Shown piece by piece: positions 43,372-52,875 of a stretch of DNA of 64,000 nt. Position numbers and translations under genes: made by a program. Under the pieces are notes generated by a model. That model worked only from the letters and a program-made list of their open reading frames with translations. It was not told where the DNA came from and ran no database searches. How positions within the stretch are numbered: position 1 is the stretch's first letter; every line of letters starts with the position of its first letter. Source of the stretch: Rhizobiaceae bacterium (GTDB lineage Bacteria > Pseudomonadota > Alphaproteobacteria > Rhizobiales > Rhizobiaceae); NCBI GenBank assembly GCA_023953835.1, contig JAMLJB010000001.1, positions 682,001 to 746,000 of the forward strand, written 5' to 3'.

Positions 43372-43833
43372 TCAGTGGCTTTGACGCAGGCTGTCGCTCG
43401 TTCGCCGGGCGAGGTCGGAGCGAACGATTTCCATCGCGCCCGTCAGTTCCCGGATGGCATCGTCGATCAGCGACCGCTGCTTTTCCAGTCGCACGAGCTG
43501 CTTTTCGGATTTTTCAAGCGTGACCTTCAACTGGCGCGTGTTCGAGCCGCTCGGCTCGTAGAGGTCCAGCATCTGCTTCACCTCCCTGAGCGAGAAGCCG
43601 ACCTTGCGTCCGAGGAGGATGAGTTTCAAGCGCGCCTTGTCGCGACGCGTGTAAAGACGCATCGCACCGTCCCGCTTCGGGCTGATAAGGCCCTTATCCT
43701 CGTAGAAACGCAACGTGCGCAGAGTAATTCCAAATTGCTTCGCGAGTTCGCCGATGCGTTCGTAGCCGCTTGTCTCGACACCGTGAGCTTCAACATCCGG
43801 CCCGGCCGAATTGGAGCTTGTGTTCATGTTCAT
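43372..43833 (-). CDS. MerR family regulator of acyl-CoA degradation (LiuR-like)
   Basis: 153 residues. The N-terminal MerR helix-turn-helix (about 24-95) reads YERIGELAKQFGITLRTLRF with YEDKGLISP and a wing RLYTRRDKARLKLI. A coiled-coil dimer helix and a short charged tail follow. There is no Cys metal site, as in MerR proteins that sense small molecules or acyl-CoA. It lies directly upstream of, and in the same direction as, the acyl-CoA dehydrogenase operon. Palindromes of one type precede both, which suggests control of the operon and itself. The exact effector is unknown. Confidence 0.88.
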   Translation of the reverse strand: MNMNTSSNSAGPDVEAHGVETSGYERIGELAKQFGITLRTLRFYEDKGLISPKRDGAMRLYTRRDKARLKLILLGRKVGFSLREVKQMLDLYEPSGSNTRQLKVTLEKSEKQLVRLEKQRSLIDDAIRELTGAMEIVRSDLARRTSDSLRQSH

Positions 43834-43919
43834 GATCCCAGCACAGGCAATCGCCTTCGCAGCGTCTTGCCTTCCCTTTTTAGCAGAAGAATGGGGCGCT
43901 CATATATTCAGGCACCCAT

Positions 43920-43935
43920 CTTACGTTTACGTAAG
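43920..43935 (-). promoter_or_regulatory. Second MerR/LiuR-type palindrome, upstream of merR
   Basis: CTTACGTTTACGTAAG, a perfect 7-bp inverted repeat around TT, lies 87 bp before the merR start. It shares the ACGTTT/AAACGT core with the site at 43304-43327, which fits autoregulation. Confidence 0.55.
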
Positions 43936-44189
43936 CGCGATATAGCGTGAGGTCTTAAACGATTCAAGCCCGCGCCCGGGCAAGAGTTCGCGAGGTTAAC
44001 GGTCTATTTACCACGTTGGGCGAAAGCTGCGCATGCCGGTTTTCCGTGACTATTCTGTAGCGACATTTTTCACGGTTCTTCGCGGCGGAACTCGCCGGTC
44101 TTTTTCCGGAGTCCGTTCGCGCCAGATGCCGGCCAAAAAGTTATGGCGGTGAACCCGGCTGCACAAAGCAGCCATTCAGGACGGTCCCA
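43936..44189. other. Intergenic leader between merR and the podJ-like gene
   Basis: About 250 bp without a supported gene. It should contain the divergent promoters of merR and the PodJ-like gene. I see no RNA gene, terminator or repeat in it. Confidence 0.5.
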
Positions 44190-47100
44190 ATGGAAAGCAG
44201 GCGCTCCTACTTAGATACCTTAAATGAAGGCAGACAACGAAAACCATCAGCAAGCCTGGAACATTTGAGCAGATCGCTGGAGCAGCTCGAACAGCAGCTT
44301 TCCTTGCGCCAGCGCGCGCAGGAGGTTGTGCGCGCGCAGGCAAGCGCAGGCTATGGCGACGACAATCTGGCCCCGCGCTTTCCCGAGCACCGTGACACGT
44401 TCTGGGGCAAGAACGACCCTACCGCCAGCGTCGAACGGTTCACGCGCGAGTTTCAGGCATTGAAAGCCGAGATGCTCAATTCGAACCTTGCCCGTCAGGA
44501 TCACATCCGCGAGCAGGTCGGCAGCGACCTGCGCCGCGAGTTCGAGGTCCTGCGCGGAGAACTCGAACGCACCTATTCGACCGCAAATGAGCGGACGAGC
44601 GCCCAGCTGGATTCGGAGATCAAGCGTCTCGGCAAGGCGATCCTGCAATCCAGGGAAAGGTCGGACGACAAGGGCGTCAACCTGCTGCGGCTGGAAATCG
44701 AGCAGATCAAGACATCAGTCGCCAATCTCGCGCGTGAGGATTCCGTCCGCGCCATCGGCGAACGCTGGGACGAATTCGAACGCAGGATGGTGCAGCCGAA
44801 TTTCGATCAGGCCATAGACGCCCTGAGTGCGAGGCTCGACCAGATCAGCGCGGCCGTCGGGACCCTGCCCGAACAGCTTTCCATCGACCGGGTGGAGGAC
44901 AGGCTGCGCAACCTTGCGCAACTCATCGAGCACTTCGTGCAGCGGGAGACCGACCGCGACCATCCGGAGGCGATTGCCGCGATCGAAGGCCGCCTTGAGG
45001 AAATATCGCGCTCGATCGTGGCCATTTCGCTCGCCGACCAGAAAAACGCCTTCGACCCCGCGATGATCGACCGGCTCGACACACGCATACTGGCGCTTGC
45101 CCGCCAGATCGAGGACGCGTCCAGCGAAAGCGACGCCGCCATTCTCGAACGGCTCGATGTCATGGCGAACAAGATCGAAGCGCTGGCCGAAACCGCTCCT
45201 TCGGCAACAGAGGAGGTTTCACGCGAACTCGGCAAACTGAACAAGAAGCTGTCGGCGGCGGCGACGCCCGCGGATTTCGAGAAGAGCCTGGTTCAACTCG
45301 AAAAGCGGATCATCGATATTGCCGACCGTATCGAGGCGCAGGCCGCGGGCGACGAGGCCATCCTTGGGTTGCAGCAGCGACTGGATGCGCTCAACGACAA
45401 GATGGACGTCAACCAGAGCGAAGTGCTGGACCCCGCGCTGATCCGCGCATTGGAAGCACAGCTTGCTGCACTGTCCGACCATCTCGAAAAGCCGAACCCT
45501 GCTGTCGCGGGACTCGCCGAGCTTGCGCCAAGACTGGAGCGCATCGAGGCTGCGGTTTCGGGAAGCCGCGATGAACTGGTCGAGACGGCGCGTCTCGCAG
45601 CGGAAGAGGTACTCCGCAACTTCGCCGGGTCGCCCGTCGAGGAAGCCGCGATCGCCGGGCTGACCGACGACCTCAAGGCGCTGGAGTCGCTGACGCGCGA
45701 CGCAGATGACCGCAACACCCGCACCTTCGATGCGATTCACGAGACGCTCATCAAGATCATCGACCGCATCGGCCAATTGGACCTCAGCGAACAGCACATC
45801 TACCGGGAAGACGCACCTCTTGCCCTTGCGGAGCAGGAAGAGGAGATCGAGATGCCGAAAGTTGATGTCGGGCAGGCTCCTTCCATCGACATGGACGACG
45901 TACCGCCCATCGACGAGGAGTCGACCAGTTTCGAGTTCAATTTCGAACCTTTGCCGACCCCGGCACAGGCTGTTTCGGAGAACACGAAAGGCAAGGCCGC
46001 TGCACCGGAGGAGGAGGATGTGGAAACGCTGGTCGACGAGGAGCAACCTTCTTCCGGCGTGAGCAAGTGGAAGCGCATTTTTGGGCGCAAGGACGACGTC
46101 ACCGCAAAGAAGGAGACAGAAACCGGCGCACTTGACGACGATGACGAGGATGCGCCGTCCGGACGCTTCGAACTTTCCGATGCAGATGACGACAGCGGCG
46201 AAAATACGCCGCTTGAACCCGGCAAGGTTCCTGACCTGAATGCACTCATGCGGCGCGTGCAGGACGACCGCAGCGACCCCGAACTTGAGTCCGAAGGCGA
46301 CGCTGCGCGTTCCGATTTCATCGCGGCGGCGCGGCGCGCCGCCCATGCGGCAGCGGCTGAAGCCGATCTCATGAAGCGCAGCACAAGCGGTGAAAAGCCG
46401 GCGCGCAAATCACTGCTGGCCAGCATACTCAGGGGTCGCAACAGGACCATGCTGCTCGCTGCGGCAGCCGTCATGGCGGCGCTGGCGGGATTGCAACTCG
46501 GCAAAGCGTTCGTGAAGGACCCGGTCGAGATCTCGCAGTCCGGCGCAAAGCCGGCAGCACCCGAGGCGGCGAAATTGCTGGACCAGACCGAGACGGGCTC
46601 GATAGGCAAGGCAAAGGTGACGGCGCCGGAACCGGCAATCGAGCAGCCAGCCAAGCCTGCCGCAAAGCCCGAGACACCGGCTGTGAAGCCTGGCGCGCAG
46701 GCCATGCCTCCGGATGAGCGCGGGGCTTCGGCGAGCGCCGAGCCTGCCGCGATCACAACGACGGCGTCGCCAGCCCTCGATGTTCCCGCGCAGATCGGCC
46801 CGGATGCCTTGCGCGAAGCCGCTATGAGCGACGATCCGACGGCAGTTTACGTTGTGGGCTCGCGGCTTGCGGAAGGAGCCGGCCTCTCCAGCAACATGCA
46901 GGAGGCGGCAAAATGGTTTGAGAAATCGGCGGAACTCGGCCTTGCGCCGGCCCAGTACAGGATCGGCAATCTCTACGAAAAGGGAATTGGTGTCGACCGC
47001 GACATCGAGAAGGCACGGTACTGGTACCGGCTCGCGGCGAACCAGGGCAATGCCAACGCCATGCACAATCTGGCGGTGCTCTACGCGACGGGCGGCGACA

Positions 47101-47630
47101 TCTCCCCCGACAATGAAGCAGCCGTGCGCTGGTTCACGAAAGCGGCGATGCTCGGCGTGAAGGACAGCCAGTACAATCTGGGCATTCTCGCAGCCAAGGG
47201 CGCAGGAATGACGCAGGACATGGAGCAGGCCTACAAATGGTTCGGGCTTGTGGCGAACACGGGCGATCGCGATGCAGCCGACAAGCGCGACGAAATCGCC
47301 AAGGCCATGACGCCCGCCCAAATCGCCGGCGCACAGTCCGCCATCGCGACATGGCGTGCGGAGACCCCGGAAGCGGCGGTGAACGATGTCTCGATCCCCG
47401 GCGAATGGCAGGAAGCGGCTACGACAACCACTGCAAAAGTCGACATGGGCAAGGCCATCCGCAACGTCCAGGCGTTGCTCAACAAGGCAGGCTACGATGT
47501 CGGCATGGCGGACGGATTGATCGGCGACAAGACGCGGCAGGCGATCGCGGCCTTCCAGGAGGACCACGGCCTGCAACCGACCGGACGAATCGATGAAAGC
47601 ATGGTGCGGGCGCTGCTGGCGAAGAACTGA
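44190..47630 (+). CDS. podJ: PodJ-like polarity protein (coiled coil, TM, Sel1 repeats, peptidoglycan-binding)
   Basis: 1146 residues. The cytoplasmic part (1-750) is mostly coiled coil with an acidic stretch around 550-690 (EEEIEMPKVDVGQ, DDDDEDAPSG). One TM helix is near 752-772 (MLLAAAAVMAALAGLQLG), then a Pro/Ala linker, Sel1-type repeats (about 870-1030; NMQEAAKWFEKSAELGLAPAQY is one unit) and a C-terminal peptidoglycan-binding domain (about 1083-1146; GYDVGMADGLIGDKTRQAI). This is the layout of PodJ, which organises the pole and growth zone in Caulobacter and Agrobacterium. The gene name is by architecture. A terminator follows. Confidence 0.82.
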   Translation: MESRRSYLDTLNEGRQRKPSASLEHLSRSLEQLEQQLSLRQRAQEVVRAQASAGYGDDNLAPRFPEHRDTFWGKNDPTASVERFTREFQALKAEMLNSNLARQDHIREQVGSDLRREFEVLRGELERTYSTANERTSAQLDSEIKRLGKAILQSRERSDDKGVNLLRLEIEQIKTSVANLAREDSVRAIGERWDEFERRMVQPNFDQAIDALSARLDQISAAVGTLPEQLSIDRVEDRLRNLAQLIEHFVQRETDRDHPEAIAAIEGRLEEISRSIVAISLADQKNAFDPAMIDRLDTRILALARQIEDASSESDAAILERLDVMANKIEALAETAPSATEEVSRELGKLNKKLSAAATPADFEKSLVQLEKRIIDIADRIEAQAAGDEAILGLQQRLDALNDKMDVNQSEVLDPALIRALEAQLAALSDHLEKPNPAVAGLAELAPRLERIEAAVSGSRDELVETARLAAEEVLRNFAGSPVEEAAIAGLTDDLKALESLTRDADDRNTRTFDAIHETLIKIIDRIGQLDLSEQHIYREDAPLALAEQEEEIEMPKVDVGQAPSIDMDDVPPIDEESTSFEFNFEPLPTPAQAVSENTKGKAAAPEEEDVETLVDEEQPSSGVSKWKRIFGRKDDVTAKKETETGALDDDDEDAPSGRFELSDADDDSGENTPLEPGKVPDLNALMRRVQDDRSDPELESEGDAARSDFIAAARRAAHAAAAEADLMKRSTSGEKPARKSLLASILRGRNRTMLLAAAAVMAALAGLQLGKAFVKDPVEISQSGAKPAAPEAAKLLDQTETGSIGKAKVTAPEPAIEQPAKPAAKPETPAVKPGAQAMPPDERGASASAEPAAITTTASPALDVPAQIGPDALREAAMSDDPTAVYVVGSRLAEGAGLSSNMQEAAKWFEKSAELGLAPAQYRIGNLYEKGIGVDRDIEKARYWYRLAANQGNANAMHNLAVLYATGGDISPDNEAAVRWFTKAAMLGVKDSQYNLGILAAKGAGMTQDMEQAYKWFGLVANTGDRDAADKRDEIAKAMTPAQIAGAQSAIATWRAETPEAAVNDVSIPGEWQEAATTTTAKVDMGKAIRNVQALLNKAGYDVGMADGLIGDKTRQAIAAFQEDHGLQPTGRIDESMVRALLAKN

Positions 47631-47669
47631 GGCTTTTTCGCTACTTAGTCAGGCCAAATAGATACCGGG

Positions 47670-47698
47670 AGCCGCCTTCAGGGCGGCTTTCGGCTTTT
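47670..47698 (+). terminator. Intrinsic terminator after the podJ-like gene
   Basis: AGCCGCC (47670-47676) pairs with GGCGGCT (47682-47688), loop TTCAG, followed by TTCGGCTTTT. It lies about 40 bp after the stop codon. Confidence 0.65.
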
Positions 47699-47792
47699 CA
47701 TTCCGCCGCAATGTCGGCACAACTGAACCCTAGGTTCCAGAGCATTGCGGGGCGGCGCAGGGGTATCATTCTCCTCACCGTCAATGAAATAA

Positions 47793-48737
47793 TTGAGTCT
47801 GCCGGTGGGTGTTTATCTCCCGATTGCTGAAATGTCGGTCAACGCCGTCGTGCTGCTGGCGATGGGCGCTGCTGTCGGATTCCTGTCCGGTCTTTTCGGC
47901 GTGGGCGGCGGATTCCTGATTACCCCGCTCCTGATCTTCTACAACATTCCGCCCGCAATTGCGGTCGCCACCGGCGCGAACCAGGTCATTGCATCGTCGT
48001 TTTCGGGGTCGCTCGCGCACGTCAAGCGCGGGACGCTGGACTTCAAGCTCGGCTTCATGCTGCTCGCGGGAGGCATCGTCGGGTCCACGCTCGGCGTCTA
48101 TGTGTTCGCGCTCCTGCGCAGCGTGGGCCAGTTGGACCTGTTTATCTCGCTGCTCTACGTCGCGCTGCTGGGCACGGTGGGCGGCCTGATGCTGGTCGAA
48201 AGCGTCAACGCCATGCGTGCGACACGCGGCGGGGCGGCAGCCCCATCGCTCAAGAAGCCCGGCCACCACAACTGGATTCACCGGCTGCCGCTCAAGATGC
48301 GCTTCCGCGCATCGAAGCTCTTCGTGAGCGTCATTCCCGTGCTCGGCATCGGCGCCGTCATCGGCTTTCTTGCGTCCATCATGGGTGTGGGCGGCGGCTT
48401 CATCATGGTGCCGGCGCTGATCTACCTGCTCAAAGTGCCGACCAATGTCGTCGTCGGCACCTCCCTGTTCCACATCACATTTACCGCCGCATTCACCACC
48501 ATCGTGCACGCCACCACGAACCAGACGGTGGACATCGTACTGGCGCTGCTGCTGATGCTGGGTGGCGTGATTGGTGCGCAATATGGAACGAAGGCGGGGC
48601 AGAAGCTGCGCGGCGAGCAATTGCGCGCCCTGCTGGCGCTGCTGGTGCTCGCGGTCGCGTTGCGGCTCGGGGTCGACCTCTTCGTTCCCCCGAACAGTCT
48701 CTACTCCCTGAGCACGCTCGAGGGGTTCGGCCAATGA
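47793..48737 (+). CDS. TauE/SafE family sulfite exporter-like permease
   Basis: 314 residues, about eight TM helices in two halves, each opening with the TauE/SafE glycine motif (GFLSGLFGVGGGFLITPLL and GFLASIMGVGGGFIMVPAL). The family moves sulfite, sulfoacetate or other organic anions; the substrate here is not known. The 3' end overlaps the TIGR02186 gene by 4 bp (ATGA), indicating an operon and translational coupling; this pair recurs in alphaproteobacteria. The start is uncertain: TTG at 47793 or GTG at 47805. Confidence 0.88.
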   Translation: MSLPVGVYLPIAEMSVNAVVLLAMGAAVGFLSGLFGVGGGFLITPLLIFYNIPPAIAVATGANQVIASSFSGSLAHVKRGTLDFKLGFMLLAGGIVGSTLGVYVFALLRSVGQLDLFISLLYVALLGTVGGLMLVESVNAMRATRGGAAAPSLKKPGHHNWIHRLPLKMRFRASKLFVSVIPVLGIGAVIGFLASIMGVGGGFIMVPALIYLLKVPTNVVVGTSLFHITFTAAFTTIVHATTNQTVDIVLALLLMLGGVIGAQYGTKAGQKLRGEQLRALLALLVLAVALRLGVDLFVPPNSLYSLSTLEGFGQ

Positions 48738-49513
48738 AATGGGCCGTCGCAACCCTTGTTTCGCTGCTGCTGACGGCTTCATTCGCACGGGCCCAGATCA
48801 CCAACGATGAAACCATCCAGATTGGCCTGTCCACCGACCATGTGGCGCTGACGGCTGGCTTTTCGGGAGCGGACCTCACAATATTCGGATCGGTCGAAAA
48901 TTCCGATCCGCAGATCACCCGCCGGGGCGGCTATGACGTGGTGGTGGTTCTGGAGGGACCGTCCGACGCTGTAGTGGTGCGCCGCAAGAAGCGCGTGCTT
49001 GGCATGTGGATCAACACACGCTCCGAAACCTTCCTCAACGTGCCGATCTCCTATTCGCTGGCCACCACGCGCCAGCCGCAGGACATCACCGATCCGCAGA
49101 ACTACAAGCGGCTGTCGCTTGGCGCGGACAGCATCTACCTGCAACCCATGGACAAGCATGTCGGCCCTGTGACGATCCAGGAATTTACCGACGCGCTCCG
49201 GGACAGGAAAAAGGCCACGAACCTCTACAGCACGAACTATGGAGGCGTTCAGTTCCTTTCGCAGAGCCTGTTCCGCGCGACACTGCGCCTTGCGCCGAAC
49301 GTGCCGGTCGGTACCCATCGCGCCCGCGCCTTCCTGTTCAAGAACGGAACCTTCGTCAGCGAATCCTCCGCCCAGCTTGAAATCCGCAAATCGGGTTTCG
49401 AGCAATCGATCTTCGACTACGCCCATCAGGACAGTTTCATGTATGGACTGTTTGCGGTGGGTCTTGCCATGCTCACAGGCTGGCTCGGGCGGCTTGTGTT
49501 CCGGAAGGAATAG
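48734..49513 (+). CDS. TIGR02186 family transmembrane protein
   Basis: 259 residues with a signal peptide (MKWAVATLVSLLLTASFARA), a large periplasmic beta-rich domain and one C-terminal TM helix (about 238-254, GLFAVGLAMLTGWLGRLVF). The opening QIGLSTDHVALTAGFSGADLTIFG is typical of the TIGR02186 family, found next to TauE/SafE-like permeases in alphaproteobacteria. It overlaps the permease gene by 4 bp, so it is likely a periplasmic partner of the transporter. The biochemical role is unknown. Confidence 0.85.
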   Translation: MKWAVATLVSLLLTASFARAQITNDETIQIGLSTDHVALTAGFSGADLTIFGSVENSDPQITRRGGYDVVVVLEGPSDAVVVRRKKRVLGMWINTRSETFLNVPISYSLATTRQPQDITDPQNYKRLSLGADSIYLQPMDKHVGPVTIQEFTDALRDRKKATNLYSTNYGGVQFLSQSLFRATLRLAPNVPVGTHRARAFLFKNGTFVSESSAQLEIRKSGFEQSIFDYAHQDSFMYGLFAVGLAMLTGWLGRLVFRKE

Positions 49514-50224
49514 TCAGCCGGGCCTCAGCAGCGAGGCGGCTATCGGATAGACCTGCGCATCGCCGAGCATATAGGCCATGAAGCGCTCCCATGCGAACAG
49601 GCCGCGATAGGCCCGGTCCATCACATTGAGCGAACCCGTGAAGGCGCCGAACGCAGGCATGACAAGCCGCGCGCCATCAGAGGCGAAACAGCGGCGGCGC
49701 ACCGAACGTCCGCGCTGGACGATACGGGCGCAAGGATGCAGGTGACCCGCAATCTCTCCCTCGGGCGCGGCCAAGGTGGGCTCATGCCGAAACACCAGCC
49801 CGGAGACGGCAAGCTCTTCCACGCATTCACCGGGCAGGCCGACCGGCATATCCGGGTCGTGATTGCCCGCGACCCAGACCCAGTCCCGCCCCGACATCAG
49901 GGCTTCGAGATGCGCCCTGAACGTATCCGGCAGGCGCGCGGCGCCTTCGCCGTCGTGGAAGCTGTCGCCGAGGCTCACAACGATGCGGGGCGCATAGGCT
50001 GCGACGACTGCTTGCAACCGCAATAGCGTGGCAGCGGTGTCGTAGGGCGGAACCAGTTGGCCGCGCCGCGCGAAGGCGGAGCCTTTCTCCAGATGCAGGT
50101 CGGATACGACGAGCAAACCCAGGTCCGGCAGATAGAGCGCACCGCTGGCGTCGCAGAATGCGCCGTTCCCCGCGATCTCGATATCGCCTGAGAAAACCCT
50201 TCGGTGCCGTGGGTGAACGTTCAA
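49514..50224 (-). CDS. pdeM: Ligase-associated DNA damage response endonuclease PdeM
   Basis: 236-residue calcineurin-like metallophosphoesterase with the metal motifs VVSDLHLEKGSAFARRG (DxH), LGDSFHDGEG (GDxxxD-like), VAGNHDPD (GNHD) and EIAGHLHPCARI (GHxH). PdeM is one of four proteins (DEXH helicase, phosphoesterase, exonuclease, ATP-dependent ligase) that form an alphaproteobacterial DNA repair cluster. Here it overlaps the end of the helicase gene (TTG start at 50224, helicase stop at 50221). The ligase and exonuclease genes are not in the window. Confidence 0.9.
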   Translation of the reverse strand: MNVHPRHRRVFSGDIEIAGNGAFCDASGALYLPDLGLLVVSDLHLEKGSAFARRGQLVPPYDTAATLLRLQAVVAAYAPRIVVSLGDSFHDGEGAARLPDTFRAHLEALMSGRDWVWVAGNHDPDMPVGLPGECVEELAVSGLVFRHEPTLAAPEGEIAGHLHPCARIVQRGRSVRRRCFASDGARLVMPAFGAFTGSLNVMDRAYRGLFAWERFMAYMLGDAQVYPIAASLLRPG

Positions 50225-52734
50225 GCCATCGCCTCTTCGATCAAGGTGGCCGCCTCCGCAAGCAGCGTCTCATTGGCTTCACCCTTGACGCTCTCCTTGC
50301 CGATTTCCAGCATGACAGGGACGGCGAGCGGTGAAATATGCTCAAGCGCCTTATGCACGATTCGCCCGCGAATGCGCGAGAGCATGTCGCCAAGTCTCCT
50401 GACATCGAGCAGGCCCGCCGCCGCATCGGCGCGCGTCGCCTGAAGAAGAATATGGTCCGGTTCATGGGCACGCAGCACATCGTAGATGAGGTCGGCGGCT
50501 ATGGTGACCTGGCGACCGTTCTTCTCCTGCCCCGGAAATTTCTTCTCGATCAGCCCCGCAATCACCGCGCAGTTGCGAAACATGCGCTTGAGCATCCAGC
50601 TTTCGTTGAGCCAGGCATCGAGATCGTCGCCAAGCATGTCCTCGTCGAACAAGTCCGCAAGCGAGGGGCGGCCCGCGCGAAAGCGCGCGCCGAGGTCGTC
50701 CAGCGCCCAAACGCCGAGCGAATAGTCGGTCGCCACGAAGCCGAGAGGTCGAGCGCCCGCGCGCTCAAGCCGTCGCGTCAGCAGCATGCCGAGCGTCTGG
50801 TGGGCGAGCCTGCCCTCGAACGGGTAGCAGACCATGTAGTAGCGCCCGGCGCGCGGAAACGTCTCGACAAGAAGATCGCCCCGGCCCGGCAGGACGGACT
50901 TCTCCTGCTGGACGCGAAGCCAGTCTGCGACCTGATCCGGCAGCATTTTCCAGCGGGCGGAATCGGAAAGGATCGCGCGCACGCCGTCCGCCAGATAGGT
51001 CGACAGCGGAAACTTGCCGCCCGCATAGGATGGCACGATGACCTGCGCAGCCGATCCGGTCGAGACGTAGCATTCGTTTTCGCGGATGCCTTCGAAGCGC
51101 AGGATCTTGCCCGCGAAAAGGAAATTGTCGCCATGCCTGAGCGACTCCGCGAAATATTCCTCGACCTTGCCCAGCACCGCGCCGCCGCGCGAGACGCCGC
51201 CCCTGCCCTGCCGCACATAGCGCACGTTCAGTTCCGGCATCTCGACGATCGTGCCGACATTGAGGCGATATTGCTGCGCGACATGCGGATTCGAGACACG
51301 CCAGAATCCGTCCTTGTTTCTGCGGATGCGCGCGTAGCGCTCATAGGTCTTGAGCGCGTATCCGCCCGTCGCCACAAATTCGATCACCCGTTCGAGCGTG
51401 GCGCGGTCGATCATGGAATATGGCTCGGCGCTGCGCACTTCCTCATACAGGCTGTCGGCATCGAACGGTTCGCCGCACGCGCAGCCAAGCACATGCTGCG
51501 CGAGCACATCCAGCGCGCCCGTCGCCAGCGCAGGCGTGTCCTGCGCCCCGACGGCATTGGCTTCGAGCGCCGCGCGGCATTCCAGCACCTCGAAACGGTT
51601 GGCGGGCACGAGAATCGCACGGCTCGGCTCGTCCATTCGATGGTTCGAACGCCCGATGCGTTGCGCCAGCCGGCTTGCCCCCTTCGGCGCGCCGACATGA
51701 ATGACGAGATCGACGTCACCCCAGTCGATGCCGAGATCGAGGGTGGACGTGGCGACGATGGCGCGCAGCGCATTGTCCGCCATCGCCTTTTCGACCCGCC
51801 GCCGCTGCCCGACATCGAGCGACCCGTGATGCAGGGCGATGGGCAGCGATTCCTCATTCGCCTTCCACAGTTCCTGAAACAGAAGCTCGGCCTGGCTGCG
51901 CGTGTTGACGAAGAGCAAGGTCGTGCGGTGGTCCTTGATGGCGCGATAGATGTCCTCGACCGCATAACGGGCGGAATGCCCCGCCCATGGCACGCGCTGT
52001 TCGGAATCGAGAATGGTGATGTGCGGTTTTGCCCCACCCTCGACGGTGATCAGATCGGCGCGATTCACCTCCCGATTCTGAGGCACAAGCCATTTCTGCA
52101 ACTGCTCCGGTTCGGCAACCGTAGCGGAAAGGCCGATGGTTTGCAGGCCGGGCCGGAACCTGCGCAGCCGCGCGAGCCCCAGCGCAAGCAGGTGCCCGCG
52201 CTTCGAAGTGACGAGTGAATGAAGCTCGTCGAAGATCACGTAGCGCAGATCCTTGAAGAAGCGCCGCGCATCGCCGGCGGCAATGAGCAGCGCCAACTGT
52301 TCCGGCGTGGTCAGCAATATGTCGGGCGGAGCGAGCTTCTGGCGCTGGCGCTTGTGCTGCGGCGTGTCCCCTGTGCGGGTCTCGATGCTGATCGGCAGGT
52401 TCATTTCTGCGACCGGCCTTGCGAGATTGCGCTCGATATCAACCGCTAGCGCCTTCAGCGGGGATATATAAAGTGTATGTATGCCGCGATGCGCTTCTCC
52501 CGGCTTGCGCTTCGGGCGTTCCGCGAGATCGGTCAGCGCGGGAAGAAACCCCGCAAGCGTCTTGCCCGCTCCCGTTGGCGCGATCAACAGCACCGACTTT
52601 CCAGATTGTGTCCGGGCGACGAGTTCGAGTTGGTGGGCACGCGGTGACCAGCCCCGCTCCGCGAACCATCTCACGAAGGGCGCAGGCAGCTTGGCGGCGA
52701 CGGTATCGTCTATTGACGGGTTCTGCCGGGTCAC
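50221..52734 (-). CDS. Ligase-associated DNA damage response DEXH helicase (Lhr-like)
   Basis: About 837 residues of an Lhr-type superfamily 2 DNA helicase: Walker A in LIAPTGAGKTLAG (about 52-59), motif Ia SPLKALAVDI, DELH in IFDELHSLVTSKRG, SAT in IGLSATVAE, and motif VI in QRIGRSNHRMDEPS. A winged-helix/DUF-type C-terminal region follows. It belongs to the ligase-associated repair set and is coupled to pdeM. I start it at the GTG at 52734; the frame runs on to an ATG at 52794, but those 20 residues (Phe-rich) look non-homologous. Confidence 0.9.
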   Translation of the reverse strand: MTRQNPSIDDTVAAKLPAPFVRWFAERGWSPRAHQLELVARTQSGKSVLLIAPTGAGKTLAGFLPALTDLAERPKRKPGEAHRGIHTLYISPLKALAVDIERNLARPVAEMNLPISIETRTGDTPQHKRQRQKLAPPDILLTTPEQLALLIAAGDARRFFKDLRYVIFDELHSLVTSKRGHLLALGLARLRRFRPGLQTIGLSATVAEPEQLQKWLVPQNREVNRADLITVEGGAKPHITILDSEQRVPWAGHSARYAVEDIYRAIKDHRTTLLFVNTRSQAELLFQELWKANEESLPIALHHGSLDVGQRRRVEKAMADNALRAIVATSTLDLGIDWGDVDLVIHVGAPKGASRLAQRIGRSNHRMDEPSRAILVPANRFEVLECRAALEANAVGAQDTPALATGALDVLAQHVLGCACGEPFDADSLYEEVRSAEPYSMIDRATLERVIEFVATGGYALKTYERYARIRRNKDGFWRVSNPHVAQQYRLNVGTIVEMPELNVRYVRQGRGGVSRGGAVLGKVEEYFAESLRHGDNFLFAGKILRFEGIRENECYVSTGSAAQVIVPSYAGGKFPLSTYLADGVRAILSDSARWKMLPDQVADWLRVQQEKSVLPGRGDLLVETFPRAGRYYMVCYPFEGRLAHQTLGMLLTRRLERAGARPLGFVATDYSLGVWALDDLGARFRAGRPSLADLFDEDMLGDDLDAWLNESWMLKRMFRNCAVIAGLIEKKFPGQEKNGRQVTIAADLIYDVLRAHEPDHILLQATRADAAAGLLDVRRLGDMLSRIRGRIVHKALEHISPLAVPVMLEIGKESVKGEANETLLAEAATLIEEAMA

Positions 52735-52875
52735 CAGCGCACAGGTAACGCGCGCCGCCGCAAAGGAAAAGAAAAAAGAACAAAAAGTGATCATGCAATT
52801 CGTGGGTCAACCGACAGGCATTGCATTCCGCGGAACCATGCTCCACATCAAACGATGATTTTCAGGGAGAGCCAC

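Noticed and set aside
50338..52218. A 626-codon plus-strand frame across the helicase gene
   Set aside because: The minus strand encodes Walker A, DELH, SAT and motif VI in order; the plus frame shows no recognisable features.
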